This document shows positions 9,010 to 17,401 of a DNA stretch of 64,000 nt, one piece after another (the first letter of the stretch is position 1; every line of letters begins with the position of its first letter). The stretch is from Chloroflexota bacterium. GTDB lineage: Bacteria > Chloroflexota > Dehalococcoidia > Lucifugimonadales > UBA3495. Made by a program: the position numbers and the translations under genes. Below the pieces are notes generated by a model, which was not told where the DNA came from, did not search any database, and saw nothing but the letters and a program-made list of their open reading frames with translations. The stretch lies in the NCBI GenBank assembly GCA_028873965.1, contig JAPPMU010000042.1, positions 66,383 to 130,382 of the forward strand. The letters run 5' to 3'.

Positions 9010-9930
9010 CTAGCTGTAGCGGATGCGCGGGTCGACGTAGGCGTAGGCGATGTCGACCAGCAGGTTCGCCGTGATGTAAACCAGGCAGAAGACGATGACC
9101 ACCGCCTGGATGACCGGGAAATCCCGGGCGATGGTGCTGTCCACCGCCAGCAACCCGACGCCGGGCCACGCAAACACGAACTCGATGCTGACGCTGCCCA
9201 CCATAAGCGAGCCCAGGATCAGCGCGAAATAGGTGAACGGCGCAATGGCGGCGTTGCGCAGGCAGTGCTTCCAAACCACCTTGCGCTCGGACACTCCCTT
9301 GATGCGGGCCAACTTGACGTATTCGGTGTCCAGGACGTCCAGCATGGACGAACGCACCAGGCGCATCAGGGCGGCAACCTGGAACCAACCGATGGCGATG
9401 GCCGGCAAGATGAACGACCGGATGCCGGACTTGCCCGACGTGGGCACCAGTTCCAGGTTGACGGCGAAGATCCACATCAGGACCAATCCTAACCAGAAAG
9501 CCGGTAGCGACTGGCCGGTAAGGGCCAGAACCTTGCCGGCGTAGTCGAAGACGGTGTCCTTTTTGACCGCCGACAAAACACCCACGGGGACGGCGATCAG
9601 CGTGGCCACCAACAGCGCCAAGCCGGCCAGTTGGGCCGTAGCCGGTAGCCGGTCGAACACCAGGTTGATCGCCTGCTGATCCCGGTGCTTGATGGATTCG
9701 CCAAAGTCACCCGTCAACGCGTTGCCCAGGAACTTGAAGTACTGCACGTAGATCGGCTGGTCGAGCCCCCAGGCGGCGCGGACGCGCTCGGCGTCTTCCA
9801 CCGTGGCTTCCAAGGGAAGCAGGACGTCCAGCGGGTCGCCGGCGATCCGAGCCAGGCTGAACACGATCACGGTCAGCACCAGCAGGGCGAGGATGGACTG
9901 GACGATACGAATGAGGATGTAGCGTTGCAC
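9010..9930 (-). CDS. Dipeptide/oligopeptide ABC transporter permease, DppB-like (copy 2)
   Basis: 306-residue polytopic permease with the DppB-type N-terminus (RYILIRIVQSILALLVLTVIVF), the EAA-type loop YVKLARIKGVSERKVVWKHCLRN and the same C-terminal DIAYAYVDPRIRYS as copy 1. It starts at GTG with AAGG upstream. It lies between the binding-protein gene and the DppC-like gene. The high identity with copy 1 over the whole length shows a segmental duplication of the operon. Confidence 0.93.
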   Translation of the reverse strand: MQRYILIRIVQSILALLVLTVIVFSLARIAGDPLDVLLPLEATVEDAERVRAAWGLDQPIYVQYFKFLGNALTGDFGESIKHRDQQAINLVFDRLPATAQLAGLALLVATLIAVPVGVLSAVKKDTVFDYAGKVLALTGQSLPAFWLGLVLMWIFAVNLELVPTSGKSGIRSFILPAIAIGWFQVAALMRLVRSSMLDVLDTEYVKLARIKGVSERKVVWKHCLRNAAIAPFTYFALILGSLMVGSVSIEFVFAWPGVGLLAVDSTIARDFPVIQAVVIVFCLVYITANLLVDIAYAYVDPRIRYS

Positions 9931-9952
9931 GATCAGTTGCCTTATTGGTGGT

Positions 9953-9978
9953 CAGGGGCGAATGAACATTCGCCCCTG
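9953..9978. repeat. Intercistronic palindrome between binding protein and permease (copy 2)
   Basis: A perfect 12-bp stem (CAGGGGCGAATG / CATTCGCCCCTG) around a 2-base loop lies in the gap between the binding-protein stop and the permease start. It belongs to a short palindromic family built on AGGGGCGAATG, also seen at 37788 and 56496. Confidence 0.75.
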
Positions 9979-10005
9979 CGGATACACTGGGAGAATGGCG
10001 GTATC

Positions 10006-11853
10006 CTACTGCGCGGTGGTGATGTACTCCATGTGGGTGATGGCGGTGTTGATGTTGCCGGGCCAGATGAACTCGCCGACCTCGTTGGGGTTGATGGCGA
10101 TCTGGCTGGGGAGCCAGACGATGGGCACCTCGGCGTACTGATCGAACTTGATGTCACCGGCGGCGCGGAGGGCGTTCGCCTTCACGTCCGGGCTGACGGC
10201 GGTGATGGCTTCCACGTAGAGCTCGTCGAGCTTGGGGTCAGGAACGATGCGCTGGAACCCCTCGGGTCCGCTGCGGTTGTAGAAGCGCAGGGTCACCTCG
10301 GCGGGACGCATGGTGCCACGAATCGGCGCAATCGTGCCGTGGGTCTTGCCGGGCCGGTAGAAGTCGGCGCGGAAGCGGGCCCACTCCATCTCCTCGGCAT
10401 GGACGTCGATGCCAATGTCCGACAGATAAGTGAAAGCAGCCTCGGCCATGGGGATCATTTCGGGCACGCCGGAGAGCTGGGTGATGATGAGCTTGAGGGG
10501 ATAGCCCTCGTGACCGGATTCCTTGATCAACTCGCGGGCGCGGTCAGGATCGAAACTGTATTTTTCGTCAAACTCCCGGGACCAGCGATCATTCCAGCCG
10601 GGCAGGCTGGGGTGGAAGCCCCACACCGGGTGCGGCGAACCGAACCCGCTGAACAGTGTTTCGTTGATTTCTTCCCGGTTGATGGCGCGATTGATCGCCT
10701 CCCGCACCCGAATGTCCAAGTGAGGATCGCTCGGGTCGTGGAAAGGACTCAGGGGCGAGAAGATGCCACCCATGACGAAGGCTACCTGGATGGAGGGCAG
10801 CTCGCTCTCCACGATAATCATCCCGCCGTCCTTCGCCTCGGGGTGGAGGTCGCGGTTGACCTCAGCGATCTGCACCTGGGCGGTGAGCAGGTTGGCCAGG
10901 CGAGTGGCCGGCTCGGGGGTATTGATCTGCTCCAACTCGCTCCAGAACGGGGTCTGGCGCCAGTGGTCTTCGACGCGCGAGTAGAGGATGTTGCCGCCGA
11001 CACCGAGCTGGCGGCTCTCGAACTGCCACGGACCGTTTCCGGCCGGCTTGTCGATGTATCCCTGCTCGCCCTCGGCGTCCCACTGATCTTTGCTGTACAT
11101 GAAGTAGTTGCCCTGCTGCGCGGAGACTACGAAGTCCATGGCGGCCTCGGGGCGCAGCAGGTTGAATTCCACCGTGTGGTCATCGACCACGCGGATATTC
11201 TCGAACAGCTCGTCCGCCGTCTGGCCGAACAGGCCGCGGAACAGGCCGGTGTCGGTGGCGATGGCCTCTTCGCCGATGATCAGGGCCGCGGAATGGGGAA
11301 CGTCGTTGGCAGTGAACTCGCCCCAATCGCCGTGGAACGGGATGCCCTCGCGGAGGCGGAACACCCACTGGGTGCCGTCAGCCTTGGAGATTTCCCACTC
11401 GGTGGCCAGGCCGGGCTGCAGGGACCCGTCAAAACGGTCCGTGTGAACCAGCGGTTCGGCGAACGGGCGAACCTGCGCGTTGGCGGAGGTAGTGGTGCCC
11501 AGCCAACCGCGCACCAGTTCCTGCACCGGCGGAGTCACGGCGATCCGCAGCCGTCCGCCGACGACCTCGGATTGCTGGGCAACCGAAGGCGTGTTGGTCG
11601 GCCGCGGCGTGGCGGTGGCTACGATGGTGGGAACGGCGGTCGCCGCCGGCGCCTGCTGTTGGGGCTGGGCCGCCGGCGCCGTGGTAGCGGCAGGAGCGGA
11701 CCCACCGCCGGACTGCTGGGCCGCCGGCGCCGCAGTTGGCTGCGCGGCTGCCGGCGCGGCGGGCGCGGGCTCCTCAGCAGCGCCGCCACAGGCAATGCCC
11801 ACGATCAGGAGAAGCGAAGCGGCGATGGTGAGCGCAATCGTTGGTTTCAGCAC
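10006..11853 (-). CDS. Peptide ABC transporter substrate-binding lipoprotein (SBP family 5, copy 2)
   Basis: 615-residue lipoprotein, the paralogue of the protein at 5744-7603. The start is GTG at 11853 with AGGAGGAA upstream. The lipobox IVGIAC gives Cys22, followed by an Ala/Pro/Gln-rich linker to about residue 95 and the SBP_bac_5 domain (GGRLRIAVTPP, FRLREGIPFHGDWGEFTAND). It is expected to deliver peptides or related ligands to the adjacent permeases. The ligand pocket differs from copy 1 in many positions, so the two operons probably differ in specificity. Confidence 0.92.
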   Translation of the reverse strand: MLKPTIALTIAASLLLIVGIACGGAAEEPAPAAPAAAQPTAAPAAQQSGGGSAPAATTAPAAQPQQQAPAATAVPTIVATATPRPTNTPSVAQQSEVVGGRLRIAVTPPVQELVRGWLGTTTSANAQVRPFAEPLVHTDRFDGSLQPGLATEWEISKADGTQWVFRLREGIPFHGDWGEFTANDVPHSAALIIGEEAIATDTGLFRGLFGQTADELFENIRVVDDHTVEFNLLRPEAAMDFVVSAQQGNYFMYSKDQWDAEGEQGYIDKPAGNGPWQFESRQLGVGGNILYSRVEDHWRQTPFWSELEQINTPEPATRLANLLTAQVQIAEVNRDLHPEAKDGGMIIVESELPSIQVAFVMGGIFSPLSPFHDPSDPHLDIRVREAINRAINREEINETLFSGFGSPHPVWGFHPSLPGWNDRWSREFDEKYSFDPDRARELIKESGHEGYPLKLIITQLSGVPEMIPMAEAAFTYLSDIGIDVHAEEMEWARFRADFYRPGKTHGTIAPIRGTMRPAEVTLRFYNRSGPEGFQRIVPDPKLDELYVEAITAVSPDVKANALRAAGDIKFDQYAEVPIVWLPSQIAINPNEVGEFIWPGNINTAITHMEYITTAQ

Positions 11854-12168
11854 GATAATTCCTCCTGACGAATACCGTGCGCCATCCAGCGCATCATCTA
11901 TGGCGGTATCCGAAAATATGTCGCGTCGATATGCAGGGACGCATTATATGCGAAAGAATTCACAATTGCACTATTATCACTGCGAATTACACCATACTTT
12001 GTCCGTTGCTACGAGAATGATACTATTCTCATAATATTATCGCGTTTTTCGTTATTGATGATTTCGGATCAACGGATCCAATTATGGTACGGACATGCGC
12101 AAGCCCCCGCCGGATGGCGCAACCTCACTGGGAAAAGGCCAAGCGAAACGTCGCCCGGCGGGAAGCCG
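11854..12168. other. Promoter region of ABC operon 2
   Basis: About 315 bases without a gene, AT-rich from 11930 to 12060. A minus-strand TATAAT lies at 11943-11948. The sequence at 12013-12030 is a dyad (GAGAAT-6-ATTCTC) next to a second AT dyad ATAATATTAT; these could be operators. The left end near 12100-12168 trails the helicase gene, and I see no clear terminator there. Confidence 0.55.
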
Positions 12169-14724
12169 TTAGCCGCGTTCCAACCGGGCCAGGGTCACCA
12201 GCAGCCGCTTCAAGCCGGCGCCGGGGAAGTTGACGGTGGCCTGTTCCGTTTCGCCGCTGCCCTCCACCTCCTGTACGACTCCTTCGCCGAAGGTGGGATG
12301 GCGGACGATTTCCCCCACCGCCAGGGGAACCCGCTCCGGCTCCGGCTCGGATGGCGGACGACGGCTTGACGTCCATTCCGTAAGACGCTCGTCGATGTTG
12401 CCGCGCAGCCGACCCCGGGTCGCCTCGCCGCCGGTTCCGGAGCCGTCCCCAAGCCGGGTGCGGGAGGCGCGGCGATCCTGGGCATAGGAACCGCCGATGA
12501 CCACGTCGGAATTGCGGGATGACCGGGACGGGTTCAGACCGTAGCTGTCGGCGCGAGAGCCCGGTGGCCGGTCCAGCGCGGGAGAGGCCAGAACCTCATC
12601 GGGAAGCTCTTCGAGAAAGCGGGAGGGCAGGGATACGCCGCCGGAAGACGGGTAACGCCGTCGAAAGGCGCGGAGGAGATAGAGACGCTCCTTGGCCCGG
12701 GTCATGCCGACGTAGCAAAGACGGCGCTCCTCTTCGATCTCCGCCAGCGTGTCCATGGACCGGCTGTGGGGCAGCAGACCCTCCTCCATGCCGGCCATCA
12801 TCACCACGGGAAATTCCAGCCCCTTGGCCTGGTGCAGGGTGATGAGGGTCAGGGAGTCTTCGGACTGCTCGTAGGAATCGACGTCGGAGACCAGGGACAC
12901 GCGCTCGAGGAATGCGCCGAGGCTGTCCGGGGTATCGTTGCCGGAGGGGCCGTAGTCTTCGGCGAGGCCGCGGAGCTCCAGGATGTTCTCCCAGCGCTCG
13001 TCGCCGTCGTCCTGCGCGTTGACGTGCTTGGCGAGGCCCGACATGTCCAGGGTGCGGTCCAACAGGTCGGCCACGCCCAGCTCGCGGGAAGCTTCCGTGA
13101 GTCGGTCCAGGGTGACGGAGAGATCGGCCATGGAACGGGCGGCCCGGGCGGTGACGTCGATGGGACACGGCAGTTTCTCCGCTCTGGCAGCGGCTACCTC
13201 CCGCATGGCCTGGCGGCCGGTGAGCCCCCGTTGGGCGGCGAAGGCGGTGAGCTGCTGGACCGACTTGGCGCCCAGCCCCCGGGGTGGCACGTTGATGACG
13301 CGCTGCAGGCTGACCTCGTCGTCCGGATTGAAGATGACGCGCAGGTAGCAGACCGCGTCTTTGATCTCCTTGCGGTGGTAGAAGCGCACGCCGCCCACGA
13401 GACGGTAGGGAACGCCCTGACGCATGCACTGATCCTCGAAGGCGCGGCTCTGGGCGTTGATGCGGTACATGATGGCGCAGTCGCCGTTGCGGAACCGGCC
13501 GGCGCGAGTGAGCCGCGACACCTCGTCCACGGCCCAAAGAGCCTCGTCCTCCTCGCTGAATGCCTCGTGAAGGGTGACGGGATCGCCGGTGGGATTGCTG
13601 GTGAACAGTTCCCGTTCGATCCGCTCGGCGTTGTTGGCGATTACGCCGTCCGCGGCCCGCAGGATGTTCTTGGTGGAGCGATAGTTTTCGCCCAGGCTGA
13701 TCACCGTGGCGCCGGGAAAGTCGCTCTGGAAGCTCAGAATGTTGCCGATGTCGGCGTTGCGCCAGGCGTAGATGCTCTGGTCAGGGTCGCCCACGACGCA
13801 AAGGTTCCGGTGCGGACCGGTGAGCAACTGAGCCAGGCGATATTGCGCTACGTTGGTATCCTGGAACTCGTCAATGAGGAGATAGCGGTAGCGCCGGTGA
13901 TACTGTTCCTGAACCTCCGGGTCCCGCTCCAGCAGGTGGGTGGTGCGCACCAGCAGGTCGTCGAAGTCCAGGGCATTCTGCCGTAACAACGCCTCCTCGT
14001 AGTAACGATAGACACGGGCGCAGGTGTCGATCCAGTGCGCGCCGTACTCGTCGTCGCTGTCGTAAGCGGCCCGCGCCATGGCATGGGAGTCCTGGAGCAC
14101 GCTCTTGGCCGCAGAGATGCGGGACAACACGGCGCGGGGGTTGTACCGCTTGGTGTCCACGTCGGCCAGTTGCATGGCGGATTTCAGGGCGTCGATCTGG
14201 TCGTCCTGGTCGTAGATGGTGAAATTGCGGTCCAGACCCACACGCTCGCCGTGCCGCCTCAGAATGCGGGCGCACACGGCATGAAACGTGCCCATGGTGA
14301 CGTCCTGGCTGCGGCTCAGGAGCAGCCGGTCAAGGCGTTCGCGCATCTCGCGGGCAGCCTTGTTGGTGAAAGTAACGGCGAGGATCTGCCAGGGGTTGAC
14401 GCCGCACTCGCCGACCAGATAGGCGATGCGGTGAGTGATGACCCGGGTCTTGCCGGAGCCGGGGCCGGCGACGATCAGCAGCGGGCCGTCGGTGGTGATG
14501 ACAGCCTGCTGCTGGGGTTCGTTGAGTCCCTGGAGGATGGCCGGAGCGCCGCCGGTCGTCGGTTCAGGTTGAGTTATTCCAACGTCCAGTTCGGCGAGCT
14601 CAGGGGCATCCCAGTAGGGAGACGACGCCGGTTCCTCCCAGTAAGGCGACGACGCCGGCCCGTCGTTGCGGGCCGGCGCGGTTTGCTGGGAAGGGGATTG
14701 CGGGAAACGGGACTGGAGCGACAT
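12169..14724 (-). CDS. pcrA: ATP-dependent DNA helicase, UvrD/PcrA family
   Basis: Superfamily 1A 3'-5' helicase of 851 residues acting in repair and replication restart. Walker A AGPGSGKT is at about 86-93, DEFQDTN marks motif II, and NYRST, the LITLHQAKGLEFPVV motif V region and YVGMTRAKERLYL motif VI follow. The C-terminus has the small Tudor-like PcrA domain (VGEIVRHPTFGEGVVQEV). The first 60 residues are an unusual low-complexity extension with SSPYW occurring twice (about 25-39). The VOC gene lies 6 bases upstream on the same strand. Confidence 0.95.
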   Translation of the reverse strand: MSLQSRFPQSPSQQTAPARNDGPASSPYWEEPASSPYWDAPELAELDVGITQPEPTTGGAPAILQGLNEPQQQAVITTDGPLLIVAGPGSGKTRVITHRIAYLVGECGVNPWQILAVTFTNKAAREMRERLDRLLLSRSQDVTMGTFHAVCARILRRHGERVGLDRNFTIYDQDDQIDALKSAMQLADVDTKRYNPRAVLSRISAAKSVLQDSHAMARAAYDSDDEYGAHWIDTCARVYRYYEEALLRQNALDFDDLLVRTTHLLERDPEVQEQYHRRYRYLLIDEFQDTNVAQYRLAQLLTGPHRNLCVVGDPDQSIYAWRNADIGNILSFQSDFPGATVISLGENYRSTKNILRAADGVIANNAERIERELFTSNPTGDPVTLHEAFSEEDEALWAVDEVSRLTRAGRFRNGDCAIMYRINAQSRAFEDQCMRQGVPYRLVGGVRFYHRKEIKDAVCYLRVIFNPDDEVSLQRVINVPPRGLGAKSVQQLTAFAAQRGLTGRQAMREVAAARAEKLPCPIDVTARAARSMADLSVTLDRLTEASRELGVADLLDRTLDMSGLAKHVNAQDDGDERWENILELRGLAEDYGPSGNDTPDSLGAFLERVSLVSDVDSYEQSEDSLTLITLHQAKGLEFPVVMMAGMEEGLLPHSRSMDTLAEIEEERRLCYVGMTRAKERLYLLRAFRRRYPSSGGVSLPSRFLEELPDEVLASPALDRPPGSRADSYGLNPSRSSRNSDVVIGGSYAQDRRASRTRLGDGSGTGGEATRGRLRGNIDERLTEWTSSRRPPSEPEPERVPLAVGEIVRHPTFGEGVVQEVEGSGETEQATVNFPGAGLKRLLVTLARLERG

Positions 14725-14730
14725 GGACGA

Positions 14731-15168
14731 TCAGTAGTGGCGCAGTTCGACGACGTTGTCGTCGGGGTCGTAGATGTAGAGGGAGATGCCATCCCCGTGG
14801 GAGCCCCACCGCTTGCCGGGACCGGCCTGGATGTCGATGCCGGCGTCCTCGAAGCGGGCCTTGAGGGCCTCCATGTCGGTTTGATCGATGACCATGCAGA
14901 AGTGGTCCTGGTTGCGGACATCGTCACGGCCGTTGGGGATCTCGTCCGAGGCGAAAAAGTCGATGATGGTGTCGGCGTTGATTCGGGCCGAAGGGAAACG
15001 GACTTCGCCGGCGCGCCACTGCTCGACCCGCTCGGCCTGGAGACCCAGGACCTCGGTGTAGAAGCGGAGGGACTCTTCAACGTCCCGGGTGCGCAGGACG
15101 ATGTGGTCCATTTCGGTGATCTTGACCAGGGGCTGGGTGATTCGCTCGAACCTGGTTGCGGTTGCCAT
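14731..15168 (-). CDS. VOC (glyoxalase/bleomycin resistance-type) family protein
   Basis: 145-residue vicinal-oxygen-chelate protein. The ATG at 15168 has AGGAGG at good spacing. Metal ligands fit DHIVLRTRD (His at about 21), the DHFCMVI second repeat and the C-terminal DNVVELRHY with Glu. It may be a lactoylglutathione-lyase-like or dioxygenase-like enzyme; the substrate is unknown. It sits upstream of the helicase gene and may share its transcript. Confidence 0.87.
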   Translation of the reverse strand: MATATRFERITQPLVKITEMDHIVLRTRDVEESLRFYTEVLGLQAERVEQWRAGEVRFPSARINADTIIDFFASDEIPNGRDDVRNQDHFCMVIDQTDMEALKARFEDAGIDIQAGPGKRWGSHGDGISLYIYDPDDNVVELRHY

Positions 15169-15536
15169 GGTGGGCCTCCTGACGGGTGGCGGTTTCACTA
15201 ACGACGTGGCTGCATTATATGGGGCGCCCGGAAGAAAGTCATCCGAACGCATAACGATGAGATCGCCAGGTGCCTTGCGCGTATCCAGCCTGTCATCGCA
15301 AGGAGCGCAGCCGCTCATGGAGATCTCGTCGAACCACGTGGCGATCTCGTTGCCGGACGAGACGCCGTTACCTCGACGAGATTGCCGCGCTGCGCTCGCA
15401 ATGACAACACGGGCGAAACCGGGCACGCATGAGCGCCATGGGCGGCGCGAGAGTGATGTCTGATACAATGAATGAGCGTCAACCAACGCTGCTGTTCGGG
15501 CTCGCTGACCCGGTTTCCGGAGGGCCCATGCGATAC
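15169..15536. other. Intergenic region upstream of tRNA-Ser
   Basis: About 370 bases without a gene. Most of it is a dispersed palindromic repeat (15291-15406, listed separately). TACAAT near 15463 could be the -10 box of the tRNA gene. Nothing else is recognisable. Confidence 0.5.
15291..15406. repeat. Dispersed palindromic repeat, GTCATTGCGAG family, copy A
   Basis: Terminal arms TGTCATCGCAAGGAGCGCAG and CTGCGCTCGCAATGACA face each other, with inner arms GGCGATCTCGT and ACGAGATTGCC. The same arrangement recurs at 52861-52981 and 60231-60321. There is no coding sequence inside, so it resembles a MITE or REP-type mobile palindrome. Confidence 0.75.
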
Positions 15537-15627
15537 GGAGAGGTGGCCGAGTGGTTGAAGGCGCCGGTCTCGAAAACCGGTATACCCCTCTGGGGTATCG
15601 CGGGTTCGAATCCCGCCCTCTCCGCCA
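15537..15627 (+). tRNA. tRNA-Ser (anticodon CGA)
   Basis: A 91-nt class II tRNA including an encoded CCA. The acceptor stem GGAGAGG pairs with CCTCTCC, followed by G73 and CCA. The anticodon arm CCGGT-CTCGAAA-ACCGG gives CGA, reading UCG. The long variable arm (TACCCCTCTGGGGTA) and the T arm CGGGTTCGAATCCCG are intact. A terminator hairpin follows at 15659. Confidence 0.97.
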
Positions 15628-15658
15628 TTTTACATCGTACAATCCCCGGCACGATCGC

Positions 15659-15697
15659 CCGTTTCCTACTTGATTTGAGCAGGAAACGGCCATTTTT
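15659..15697 (+). terminator. Intrinsic terminator of tRNA-Ser
   Basis: 9-bp stem CCGTTTCCT / AGGAAACGG with a 13-base loop, followed within two bases by ATTTTT. Confidence 0.8.
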
Positions 15698-15725
15698 GTA
15701 TCCGGCAACGTCCGGTGCAATCCGG

Positions 15726-16040
15726 CCCAACCGGTTCAGCAACGACCCGGAGCAGAGCATCGAGTGCGTGCTGGATCACTACGACTACATGGTCAACCTG
15801 GTGGGCGTCGACCACGTGGCCATCGGCACCGACACCAGCATCGGCGACTCGGTGGGCGTCGGAGAGGTGGTGATGGGTCGTCCCGGCCCCACGCCGGCAC
15901 GCTACATGGATGGCCTGGAATCCCCCGCCGACGGCAAGAACATCATCCGCGGGCTGATCACGCAGGGGTATTCGGACGAGGACGTGCGCAAGATCGCGGG
16001 CGGGAACGCGCTGGCGCTGTTCCGGCGGGTGATGGGGTGA
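15726..16040 (+). pseudogene. Truncated C-terminal remnant of M19 membrane-dipeptidase-like protein
   Basis: About 104 codons match the C-terminal end of the renal/membrane dipeptidase family (M19): an HYDYMVNLVGVDHVAIGTD segment with the DHV..GTD metal-site environment, and a final NIIRGLITQGYSDEDVRKIAGGNALALF. The other two thirds of the enzyme, including the N-terminal HxD metal ligands, are absent. The open frame runs backwards through the tRNA and has no proper start. It starts immediately after the tRNA terminator, so this looks like a deletion or integration scar. Confidence 0.75.
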
Positions 16041-16202
16041 GGAGGACGCTGTTTCCGGCCAGCGGCTAGGCGTCGGAAGTGATCCCGATGGCGTGGCGGC
16101 TGGAGCGAGACTGAAGCATCGGACATAATGCAAGGTCCGTGACAAGATAGGACCGCCTGCACACCATCACACGCATACCATTGAACCCGCGCTTGCCAAT
16201 CA

Positions 16203-16628
16203 TCATTTGCCGGGAATGTACGCTGGACCTCGCCTGTTTGCGGCAGCCATCAGTTCCTTGCCAGCAGCACGCCTTTGCCTGCTGCTCATCGGCTTTTCGT
16301 ACAGCGCATCGACATGCGCGTACGTAACCTCGTCCGGTGAATCCACTATCTTGAGTACGCCAGTGGCTGCCAACTCATGCGCACTAACTTCGAGGACTGC
16401 TGCCGACGTGTTCTCGCTATTATGCGTGTATTCCCGATGGCAACGAGCTGCCGTTGTCCGAGCGCCATCGTTCAAGGACAACCCGTAATGACAACCGGTA
16501 TCGTTCAGAATGAAGCACCCAGGTAGTGCTTGACCGTCTTGGAATTTATTCGGATGTACCTGGCGGAAGTATGGCCCATCGGTAGTTATAACCGGCCTGT
16601 CGTGAGGGCAATCCGTAGGCGTTCCCAC
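16203..16628 (-). CDS. Hypothetical protein, third gene of unknown three-gene cassette
   Basis: 141 residues with no recognised family. The N-terminal half contains a block with scattered His/Cys (DGPYFRQVHPNKFQD, GCFILNDTGCHYG) and the C-terminal third is rich in Arg/Lys (EKPMSSRQRRAAGKELMAAANRRG), suggesting nucleic-acid contact or a basic tail. No membrane segment or signal peptide is seen. Its start overlaps the end of the upstream gene by 43 bases. Composition is AT-richer than the backbone. Confidence 0.6.
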   Translation of the reverse strand: MGTPTDCPHDRPVITTDGPYFRQVHPNKFQDGQALPGCFILNDTGCHYGLSLNDGARTTAARCHREYTHNSENTSAAVLEVSAHELAATGVLKIVDSPDEVTYAHVDALYEKPMSSRQRRAAGKELMAAANRRGPAYIPGK

Positions 16629-17401
16629 GCTTCCTCCGTGTCTAGGTCAATGTCCCCAGGCATTGGATTATCGCTCTCACTAGCAGGCCAAGGGTCATAC
16701 CAGCCTATGTGCTCCTTGGCATCTATGGTCAACGTATTGCATTCGCTATCAGATTGCCAAGACGCAACGAACAAGCCATCGTCCAAGTCGAACCCTATGA
16801 ACGGCTGTGGCAGAGGAATCCCCCAATAAGACGACATCACCTGCTTCAACCACTCAGCCTGCTGGCGACGATCCAATAGGACGTCCTCTTGGCCTTGTTC
16901 TTCCAAGATCAGCTCGTCAATACGCTCCACCGCAGGAGTCAGAGGCGCAAGGTACCTACTATGAGGGCTATGAGGGCCTGCAACAGCAGATCGCCCTTTA
17001 TTGGGAACCACTATGACGCCGATCAGCGTCGATATAGCCTCTTCCGCCTCCATAGGGGTGAGAAGACGCGTCTCGTTCGCGAGGGAGTCGCTCGCTGTAG
17101 CTACAAATTCAGGTAGTTGCAACGCTGCATTTGACTGCTTTTGCACAAGCATTGAATCCACAGCACACAAGCGTACGTCCTCCCCCCCAGCAGCAGTCCA
17201 CGGCGCACGCCATTCACCGAAACCGTACCGCAACGTTGTGCCCGATGGTTCAACATACCAAAGACACCCGGAGGATACCGAGTGAGATACCTCTCCGCGC
17301 AAGGATACTATCGGCCTCGCTTGGCGGGCTTCATTCCCGATGGCGAGCCTTGTGCTGCCATGTCTAACAGTAGGGATGCAAAGGTCTGGCATAATGCTCA
17401 C
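16586..17401 (-). CDS. Hypothetical protein, second gene of unknown three-gene cassette
   Basis: 271 residues, unrecognised. The N-terminal half is strand-rich (CLWYVEPSGTTLRYGFGEW) and the middle carries LLTPMEAEEAISTLIGVIVV. The C-terminal part resembles a compact acidic domain (FIGFDLDDGLFVASWQSD, IDAKEHIGWYDPWP). It is soluble and has no signal peptide. The GTG start overlaps the stop of the upstream gene (GTGA), so translation is coupled. Together with its two neighbours it forms a cassette next to tRNA-Ser. Confidence 0.6.
   Translation of the reverse strand: MSIMPDLCIPTVRHGSTRLAIGNEARQARPIVSLRGEVSHSVSSGCLWYVEPSGTTLRYGFGEWRAPWTAAGGEDVRLCAVDSMLVQKQSNAALQLPEFVATASDSLANETRLLTPMEAEEAISTLIGVIVVPNKGRSAVAGPHSPHSRYLAPLTPAVERIDELILEEQGQEDVLLDRRQQAEWLKQVMSSYWGIPLPQPFIGFDLDDGLFVASWQSDSECNTLTIDAKEHIGWYDPWPASESDNPMPGDIDLDTEEAWERLRIALTTGRL

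Noticed and set aside
5678-11868. Long antisense ORFs (up to 727 codons) opposite the ABC operons
   Set aside because: They are low in sequence character, rich in Gly/Val/Ala/Arg, and mirror the GC-rich codon structure of the real binding-protein and permease genes.
15429-15725. Coding frame running through tRNA-Ser
   Set aside because: The frame includes the whole tRNA gene and its terminator; only the part from about 15726 matches a protein family.
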